NCBI GenBank assembly: GCA_031276475.1
Contig: JAISMZ010000049.1
Coordinates: 1-10,044 of the forward strand
Direction: 5' to 3'
DNA from: Coriobacteriales bacterium
GTDB lineage: Bacteria > Actinomycetota > Coriobacteriia > Coriobacteriales > UBA8131
Length of the DNA: 10,044 nucleotides
The position numbers and the translations under genes are program-made. Each line of letters begins with the position of its first letter. The first letter of the stretch is position 1. Shown here in pieces: positions 5,051 to 10,044 of this stretch. The notes under the pieces are model-generated. The model did not search any database, was not told where the DNA came from, and was given only the letters and a program-made list of their open reading frames with translations.

Positions 5051-6703
5051 GTGGACAAAACACCGGACAGAAAATCGAAAGATGACGGAGCCAGCGCCGC
5101 CGTACGCGCAGGTGACGCCCAGTCGCTGACCGCCGGCATCCCTCGCGCAAAGACTGTCATAATGGTGCTGTTGCTGGCCTCAGTGCTGCCGGCCTTTAAC
5201 GGCAGCGCTTTGAATGTTGCCATTCCCACTATCGGTGCGGAGTTTCACAGTCCCACCGCGGCCCTCGGCTGGATCGTCGCGGGCTACACCATCTGCTGCC
5301 TGACGTTGGCCTTGCCCATCGGCCGCTTGAGCGACCTGACGAGCCGCCGGACGGTCTTCATCGTCGGCATCTTCCTGCTTTCGCTCACCGCGGGCGCCAC
5401 GGTGTTCTCAAGTTCTCTGGAGAGTGTGATAGCCTTTCGTCTGGGACAGGGCATCGGTTCGGCCTGCCTGTTTGCCACAACAATTGCTATTATCAACAAC
5501 GTTTTTCCCCCTCAGCGCCGAGGCCAGATGCTGGGCATTTCGGTTGCCGCGACCTACGCGGGGCTTTCTGCCGGGCCGGTGCTCGGCGGCTTGCTTACCT
5601 ACTATGCCGGCTGGCGCAGCGTGTTTGTGTTCCTGATGATCTTTGGCATCATCACCGGCATCATCGCCGCCGTCAGCCTGCCCAAGCGGGGGGCGTCCGC
5701 CCCCGCCCCCGCCGCCCCAAGCCCCGCCTCCGCCCCCGCTGCCCCGCCCGGACATAATGGGGACGGTTCTTTTGTGTCTCGCGAGGACTCAGGAGAGTCG
5801 ATTCTGTCATACCCAGACACAAAAGAACCGTCCCCATTATGTCCTCCATTATGTCCTCCCACCCCCACGCCTGCCGCCCCCAGCAAATCTCTGCGCCAGC
5901 GCATGGATCCGCTGGGCATCCTGCTCTTTTCCCTTGCCGTCGTCTGCATCGCTTTGGGGCTTAATCTGGTTGCGGATAATCCGCTGGGCTGGCTGGGCAT
6001 GGTGGTTGGCACCGGCGTTCTGCTCATTTTCATCCGTCACGAAAACCGCGCTGCCGAGCCGCTGGTGGCGCCAGCGCTGTTTAAGAACGGCCCGAACTTT
6101 CTGCTCTCCAGCCTCTCGGCGCTGTTCAATTACAGCGCAACCTTTGCCGTCAGCTATCTCGTCTCCATCTATTTGCAGCAGGTGATGGATCTCAGCGCTG
6201 CCATCTCCGGACTGATCCTGATTACCTCGCCGCTGATGCAGACACTTATCACGCCGTTCTCCGGACGCCTTTCCGACCGCTACTCGCCGTTCCGTCTGGC
6301 CTCGGTAGGGATGGCGATCTGCGCCGTCGGCCTCGTCTTGCTGGTCGTTATGACCTACACCGCTTCGCTCGTGCATGTCTTTGTCAGCCTGATAATTCTC
6401 GGCGTTGGCTTTGGCATCTTCTCGCCACCCAACACCAACGCCATCATGTCGCAGGCGCCGCGCCAGCACGCCGGTGTGGCCTCGTCCTTTGTCAGCACGA
6501 TGCGCAACGGCGGCCAGCTGGTCAGCATGGCGGTAATTGGCATTGTGATGACCGCCACGTTTGGTCAGGTCACAATAGTTCAGGCCGCGCCGGACGCCAT
6601 CGCCCTTGCGACTCGCGTCTGCTGTATCATTTTCGTCGGTTTTTGCGTTGCCGGGATATTCACCTCGCTGCAGCGCAGAAGCAGGGACTACCCGAGCAGA
6701 TAG
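5051..6703 (+). CDS. 14-TM MFS drug-type exporter (DHA2-like)
   Basis: This is a major facilitator of about 550 residues, most like proton-driven DHA2 multidrug exporters. Six TM helices precede and eight follow a long central loop. Family signs are NVAIPTIGAEF after TM1, GRLSDLTSRR between TM2 and TM3, RLGQGIGSA in TM4, and the antiporter motif C (AGLSAGPVLGG) in TM5. The TM6-TM7 loop holds an Ala/Pro-rich tract, then about 32 residues (234-265) encoded by a family A palindrome, with the frame intact. The start is uncertain. GTG 5051 is preferred because a -10-like hexamer is placed for a leaderless mRNA; the alternative ATG 5162 would begin at TM1 itself. Neither has a Shine-Dalgarno. The frame is open back to 4778, but that part encodes tsaE antisense-frame and repeat sequence. 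The substrate is unknown. The stop overlaps the alr ribosome binding site. Confidence 0.85.
   Translation: MDKTPDRKSKDDGASAAVRAGDAQSLTAGIPRAKTVIMVLLLASVLPAFNGSALNVAIPTIGAEFHSPTAALGWIVAGYTICCLTLALPIGRLSDLTSRRTVFIVGIFLLSLTAGATVFSSSLESVIAFRLGQGIGSACLFATTIAIINNVFPPQRRGQMLGISVAATYAGLSAGPVLGGLLTYYAGWRSVFVFLMIFGIITGIIAAVSLPKRGASAPAPAAPSPASAPAAPPGHNGDGSFVSREDSGESILSYPDTKEPSPLCPPLCPPTPTPAAPSKSLRQRMDPLGILLFSLAVVCIALGLNLVADNPLGWLGMVVGTGVLLIFIRHENRAAEPLVAPALFKNGPNFLLSSLSALFNYSATFAVSYLVSIYLQQVMDLSAAISGLILITSPLMQTLITPFSGRLSDRYSPFRLASVGMAICAVGLVLLVVMTYTASLVHVFVSLIILGVGFGIFSPPNTNAIMSQAPRQHAGVASSFVSTMRNGGQLVSMAVIGIVMTATFGQVTIVQAAPDAIALATRVCCIIFVGFCVAGIFTSLQRRSRDYPSR
5750..5856. repeat. Perfect family A palindrome in frame inside the MFS gene
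   Basis: Two 30-nt arms (5750-5779 and 5815-5844) are perfectly complementary around a 35-nt loop, 95 bp in all. The left arm starts GGACATAATGGGGACGG and ends TTTTGTGTCT. The loop has a GACTC/GAGTC hairpin (5786-5799) and shares its first 6 bases (CGCGAG), TTCTGT and final CCC with the loop of the 4933-5027 copy. A 12-nt partial copy of the right end follows (5845-5856). It is translated as GHNGDGSFVS ... DTKEPSPLCP in the transporter. Confidence 0.93.
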
Positions 6704-6707
6704 GAAA
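6702..6707 (+). promoter_or_regulatory. Ribosome binding site deciding the alr start
   Basis: AGGAAA begins inside the MFS stop codon and its AGGA lies 6 nt before GTG 6712. This favours GTG 6712 over the upstream ATG 6643 (deep in the MFS gene) and the downstream ATG 6757. Confidence 0.55.
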
Positions 6708-6711
6708 CGAT

Positions 6712-7875
6712 GTGGAGAAGACAGACGACCAGGCCGCAACGCAGCGTTGGTCCTGGATGGAGGTAGATCGCGAGGCCATTCGCCATAACCTGAAGGCCGT
6801 GCGTCGACATATTGGAGCGGGACCGCTGATCATGGCGGTGGTTAAGTCCGACGGCTACGGCCACGGCGCTGTGGAGGTCGCCCGCGTCGCGCTGGCAAAC
6901 GGTGCCAGGTACCTCGGCGTGGCCAGCGTTGCCGAAGGCGTCGAGCTGCGAGTGGCGGGGATCATGGCGCCGATTCTGGTGCTGGCGGAGCCACCGGCGG
7001 CGGCCATTGGGCAGCTGCTGCACTACGAGCTGACATCCTGCGTGTTTACGATGGACTTTGCGCTGGCGCTTGGCGAGACAGCGGCGGCTGCGGGCCGTCA
7101 GGCGGGCTATCATCTAAAGATCGACACCGGTATGAACCGCATCGGCGTGCACCCCAGCGACGCCGGCGATTTTCTGCGCTCGCTGGACTTTCACGCGGGG
7201 CTGCGCCTGGAGGGCGTCTTCACCCACTTTGCCACCGCCGACGGCAGCGACGAGATGGGCGTACGCATGCAGTTAAAGCGCTTTGAAGAAGCGTTGGAGG
7301 TGATTCGCTACATGGGCATTGCGCCCGGTATTATCCACGCCGCTAACTCCGCCGCCGCCATACGCTATCGGCAGACCCATTTTGACCTGGTGCGCATCGG
7401 CATCATGACCTACGGACTGCATCCCTCCGACTTAACCCGTACGCTGATCAACCTGCGGCCGGCGATGAGCATCCACGCCCGCGTCATCGACCTCAAGTCG
7501 CTGCCGGTAGGCGAGGGTGTCAGTTACGGATTTACCTATCGCTCGCCGGGCAATGTGCAGGTCGCCACGATTCCGCTGGGTTACGGCGACGGACTGGCGC
7601 GCGAGCTTTCTAACCGTATGGATCTGCTGGTAGAGGGCCACGCCTTTCCGCAGGTCGGTAATATTTGCATGGATATGTGCATGTTTGAGGTCGACCAACG
7701 GCCACGCGGTCGCGAGGGCCGCCTGGAGGTCAGGTACGGCGATGAGGTGGTGGTCGTGGGCCGCTCGGGCGCCTTAGAGATCAGTCTCGACGACATCGCC
7801 CGCGGCCTGGGTACCATCAACTATGACGTCGCCTGCCGCTTTGGCCTGCGTTTGGAGAAGCGCTATCTCAACTGA
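6712..7875 (+). CDS. alr: Alanine racemase
   Basis: This PLP enzyme interconverts L- and D-alanine, supplying D-Ala for peptidoglycan; it is cytoplasmic and dimeric. The N-terminal TIM barrel has AVVKSDGYGHG, with Lys45 as the PLP Schiff-base lysine (usual form KADAYGHG). It continues with KIDTGMNRIG and FTHFATAD. The C-terminal beta domain carries VSYGFTYRSP with the second catalytic base Tyr272, then IPLGYGDGLAR and VGNICMDMCM. The 387 residues are normal for the family. GTG 6712 is chosen for its upstream AGGA. With only 8 nt between the MFS stop and this start, the two are probably cotranscribed, although their jobs are unrelated. The call is very strong. Confidence 0.95.
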   Translation: MEKTDDQAATQRWSWMEVDREAIRHNLKAVRRHIGAGPLIMAVVKSDGYGHGAVEVARVALANGARYLGVASVAEGVELRVAGIMAPILVLAEPPAAAIGQLLHYELTSCVFTMDFALALGETAAAAGRQAGYHLKIDTGMNRIGVHPSDAGDFLRSLDFHAGLRLEGVFTHFATADGSDEMGVRMQLKRFEEALEVIRYMGIAPGIIHAANSAAAIRYRQTHFDLVRIGIMTYGLHPSDLTRTLINLRPAMSIHARVIDLKSLPVGEGVSYGFTYRSPGNVQVATIPLGYGDGLARELSNRMDLLVEGHAFPQVGNICMDMCMFEVDQRPRGREGRLEVRYGDEVVVVGRSGALEISLDDIARGLGTINYDVACRFGLRLEKRYLN

Positions 7876-7990
7876 GGTTGCCGCGGCGCCTCCCTGAGGA
7901 ACAGGCTGCCCGGGGGCCCGGTCGTCGCCGTCAAGCTGCTGAGGCGAGGCGGTGTTCAAACCGTAAACGCGAGATGCCCTGCGGATAAGG
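7876..7990. other. Intergenic region between alr and purM
   Basis: This 115-bp GC-rich stretch holds short inverted pairs such as CCTC/GAGG (7890s) and CCGGG/CCCGG near 7909-7920. It has no T-run, so no convincing intrinsic terminator is seen. Long open frames on the opposite strand here are compositional shadows of purM. Confidence 0.3.
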
Positions 7991-7996
7991 TAGAAT
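7991..7996 (+). promoter_or_regulatory. Candidate -10 for a leaderless purM transcript
   Basis: TAGAAT (5 of 6 to TATAAT) ends 6 nt before GTG 8003, the same distance as at the MFS gene. The in-frame stop TAG at 7991-7993 excludes an upstream start. An AAGG at 7987-7990 is 12 nt from the GTG, too far for a good Shine-Dalgarno. No convincing -35 is seen. Confidence 0.4.
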
Positions 7997-8002
7997 GGTG
8001 GC

Positions 8003-9100
8003 GTGACTATCAGCGGCGAAATACTTGAGGAGCGACCGGCCGACACGGCGCAGTTGACCTATAGAGACGCCGGCGTCAACACGGCTGAAGGGGCCCGGGC
8101 GGTGGAGGCTATCAGGGCCGCCGCGCGCTCGACCTACACGTCGGAGGTGATAGGCGATCTGGGCGGCTTTGGTGGACTCTACTCGGCGGCCGCGCTGCGC
8201 GAGATGAGCGATCCGGTGCTGGTCAGCGGCACTGACGGCGTGGGCACCAAGCTGGAGTTGGCCAAGCGCCTGCACCAACACGGCACTGTGGGTATCGACC
8301 TGGTGGCAATGTCGGTTAACGATATTGTGACCTGTGGGGCCCGGCCGCTGTTTTTTTTGGACTACCTGGCCATCGGCCGTTTGGAGGCGGACTTTGCGGC
8401 GGAGGTGGTCGGCGGCATAGCCGAGGGCTGTCGTCAGGCCGGCTGCGCCCTGATTGGCGGTGAGATGGCCGAGCATCCCGGCGTCATGGCGCCCGAGGAT
8501 TACGACCTCAGCGGCTTTGCGGTGGGCGTGGTCGACCGGCCACGAATGCTCGGAGCAAAGCGCGTACAGGCGGGAGACGTGCTGCTCGGCCTGGCCTCCA
8601 GTGGCCTGCATTCCAACGGCTACTCGTTGGTGCGTCGAGCGCTGACCGACCCGCTGAGCGACGCCGAGCTGGCTGCGGCATCGCTGCCCGACGGCACACC
8701 GCTGGCCCAGGCGCTGCTGGAGCCAACCCGGATCTATGTTCAGCCGCTGCTTTCGGCTTTTCGTGCCGGTCTGCCCATTCACGCCGCCGCCCACATCACC
8801 GGCGGGGGCATCACCGAGAACCTGAACCGCGCCCTGCCTCCCGGCCTTGACGCCCACATCACCGCCGCCTGGCCCGTTTTGCCGGTCATCCAGGCGGTGG
8901 TGGAGGCGGCCGGACTGACCCAGGCTGAGGCGCTGCGAACCTTCAACATGGGCATCGGCATGGTTTTGGTTGTGGAGGCCGACGCGGTCGATGCGCTCGC
9001 CGCCCACTTTGCGCCCTTTGCGCCAAGCTTCATTTTGGGCAGCGTCGTTGCCGCCACCCGCCCCGACGCCCCGCCCCGCGTAGACTACCGGTACGACTGA
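8003..9100 (+). CDS. purM: Phosphoribosylformylglycinamidine cyclo-ligase (AIR synthetase)
   Basis: PurM closes the imidazole ring of 5-aminoimidazole ribotide from FGAM and ATP, the fifth step of IMP synthesis, in the cytoplasm. Motifs are TYRDAGVNTAEG at the start, then IGDLGGFGGLY and VSGTDGVGTK (residues 74-83, ATP site). AMSVNDIVTCGARPLFFLDY, GGEMAEHPGVM, GLASSGLHSNGYSLVR and HITGGGITENLNRALP follow. The 365 residues are slightly long for the family. GTG 8003 is the only reasonable start, with a stop immediately upstream in frame. purM is often next to purF; here four unrelated genes separate them. It is followed after 16 nt by an XdhC-family gene. The call is very strong. Confidence 0.95.
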   Translation: MTISGEILEERPADTAQLTYRDAGVNTAEGARAVEAIRAAARSTYTSEVIGDLGGFGGLYSAAALREMSDPVLVSGTDGVGTKLELAKRLHQHGTVGIDLVAMSVNDIVTCGARPLFFLDYLAIGRLEADFAAEVVGGIAEGCRQAGCALIGGEMAEHPGVMAPEDYDLSGFAVGVVDRPRMLGAKRVQAGDVLLGLASSGLHSNGYSLVRRALTDPLSDAELAAASLPDGTPLAQALLEPTRIYVQPLLSAFRAGLPIHAAAHITGGGITENLNRALPPGLDAHITAAWPVLPVIQAVVEAAGLTQAEALRTFNMGIGMVLVVEADAVDALAAHFAPFAPSFILGSVVAATRPDAPPRVDYRYD

Positions 9101-9104
9101 GGAC

Positions 9105-9110
9105 AAGGAG
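9105..9110 (+). promoter_or_regulatory. Shine-Dalgarno site of the XdhC-family gene
   Basis: AAGGAG ends 6 nt before ATG 9117. It supports a real gene start directly after purM. Confidence 0.7.
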
Positions 9111-9116
9111 TCAGTT

Positions 9117-10044
9117 ATGGACAAACCCACGCAACAAGAACTCGCGGCCGCCCTGGAGCAGGTCATCGCAGCCCTGGAGGCAGGCCAGGCCCCCCAGCCA
9201 AACGCCGCGCTGCGCCGGGCCTTCTACTGCTTTTCTGCGGAGGCTCTGGCGCACGACCCAGATATCGTGCCAGAGGATCTGGAGAAGATACTCGCCCAGC
9301 TGAGCGCCGCCGACCTGCCCACCTTTCAGGCCGCGTTGGCTGCCGTGCAAAACGGCCGGCAGGCTTGGCTGGGCTTTAAGGTGGTCACCGATCCAGCCCT
9401 GGTGTTGGACAGCGTGGACACCAGCGTCTGGAACTTTAACGGGCCGGGCCAGGGGAGCAGCGATGACCAATCCGGCGTTTTCTTCTCAACAAAGAATAAA
9501 GAAATCGTCTTCAGCCGCGAGCCTTCACCGCGCGACCGCCGCCAGATGCTGGACATCACCCGTGGGCCGCACATGCACAACAGCCAGTATGCGGGCGTGG
9601 CCTGGACCTCCATCCCGCTGGAGCCACAGGGCAGGGTGGTGATGCTCGGTGCCGGCGACGTCAGCAGGGCTTTGGAGAAGGTTGTTGCTCTTTGCGACTT
9701 TGATACCGTCGTGATTGATGATGACGCCGACTATCTTAACGAGGCACGCTTTGCGACGTCGCGGCGCGTCCTGCTGGAGAACTGGGAGAATTTGAGCACC
9801 GTGGCCTCCCTGGACGCGCTGGCGATAAACGAGCATGACTATCTCTGCGTACTGACCCGCGGCCACGCCCACGACACCGAGGCGATGCTTTGGGCCGTTG
9901 GCACCCCAGCCAGCTACATCGGCATGCTTGGCAATCCGATGAAAAACGAGCAGATATTTGCCTTTGCCGCCCAGACCGGCGTCGCCCCGGAGGTCTTCAC
10001 CGCCGAGCGCATCCATGCTCCCATCGGCCTGCGGATGGGCGGCA
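9117..10044 (+). CDS. XdhC/CoxI-family molybdenum hydroxylase maturation protein (partial, 3' end missing)
   Basis: An ATG with AAGGAG opens a frame that runs without stops for 309 codons to the window edge. The C-terminal half has an XdhC-type Rossmann domain: VVMLGAGDVSRAL (Gly178 and nearby glycines, a nucleotide-binding loop), then a VIDDD strand end. It continues with HDYLCVLTRGHAHDTEAML, ASYIGMLGNPMKNEQIF and HAPIGLRMGG, the start of the family's PIGL..G motif. XdhC proteins bind and help sulfurate molybdenum cofactor and insert it into xanthine dehydrogenase-type enzymes in the cytoplasm. The first about 170 residues do not show the usual XdhC N-terminal PRPxG signature that I can recognise, so the N-terminal domain is divergent. 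Only 16 nt separate it from purM, so cotranscription is likely. A hydroxylase gene may lie downstream, outside the window. Confidence 0.82.
   Translation, partial: MDKPTQQELAAALEQVIAALEAGQAPQPNAALRRAFYCFSAEALAHDPDIVPEDLEKILAQLSAADLPTFQAALAAVQNGRQAWLGFKVVTDPALVLDSVDTSVWNFNGPGQGSSDDQSGVFFSTKNKEIVFSREPSPRDRRQMLDITRGPHMHNSQYAGVAWTSIPLEPQGRVVMLGAGDVSRALEKVVALCDFDTVVIDDDADYLNEARFATSRRVLLENWENLSTVASLDALAINEHDYLCVLTRGHAHDTEAMLWAVGTPASYIGMLGNPMKNEQIFAFAAQTGVAPEVFTAERIHAPIGLRMGG

Noticed and set aside
6643..6711. Upstream ATG start for alanine racemase.
   Set aside because: It lies inside the MFS coding sequence without a ribosome binding site. GTG 6712 has AGGA at the right distance and gives a family-typical length.
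5849..6739. Open frame of 296 codons on the - strand across the MFS gene.
   Set aside because: Its translation is rich in His, Arg, Asp and Gln with no family resemblance; it is a shadow of the transporter's hydrophobic codons.
7931..9166. Long open frame (411 codons) on the - strand across purM.
   Set aside because: It is antisense to a certain purM, has no recognisable motifs, and is explained by GC-rich codon use.
9525..10016. Open frames on the - strand near the right edge.
   Set aside because: They lie antisense to the XdhC-family gene, whose motifs and ribosome binding site are clear.

Overview
The window is a GC-rich stretch in which every supported gene lies on the + strand. It fits a Gram-positive Actinomycetota bacterium, most probably of the Coriobacteriia type. 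Reasons are the lipid II amidation gene (gatD), a class B sortase, a [4Fe-4S]-type PurF, frequent GTG starts, and dispersed GGGACGGT-core palindromes inside and between genes. The taxonomic call is inference from gene content and style, not from a marker gene.

Layout: (1) 1-366, the 3' end of gatD, carrying in-frame repeats. (2) 367-801, an AT-richer interval with an unlisted 44-residue membrane protein (517-651) and candidate promoters. (3) 802-3656, a class B sortase overlapping purF by 4 nt; both proteins have long Ala/Pro/Thr-rich N-terminal tracts. (4) 3754-4916, a family 4 uracil-DNA glycosylase overlapping tsaE by 4 nt. (5) 5051-6703, a 14-TM DHA2-type MFS exporter, followed closely by alanine racemase (6712-7875). 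(6) 8003-9100, purM. (7) 9117 to the window end, an XdhC-family protein that runs off the edge.

The genes do not form one pathway. purF and purM are both de novo IMP synthesis, and an XdhC-type protein points to molybdenum hydroxylase (often purine) metabolism. gatD, alr and the sortase concern the cell wall. udg and tsaE are DNA repair and tRNA modification.

The most striking signal is a dispersed palindromic repeat present at five loci in 10 kb. Family A has about 30-nt arms around a 35-nt loop, 95 bp in all. Family B is a short TGACAAAA hairpin with a GGGACGGTACG loop. Copies lie between genes, where they carry or overlap the stop codons of purF and tsaE. Others lie in frame inside coding sequence: a GatD loop, the UDG C-terminal tail and the MFS TM6-TM7 loop. 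They resemble REP/RAYT-type or Rickettsia-palindromic-element-type insertions, but no transposase is present here. A second theme is two GTG-start genes (MFS, purM) with a -10-like hexamer exactly 6 nt upstream and no Shine-Dalgarno, which suggests leaderless mRNAs. No RNA gene, CRISPR array or insertion sequence was found.
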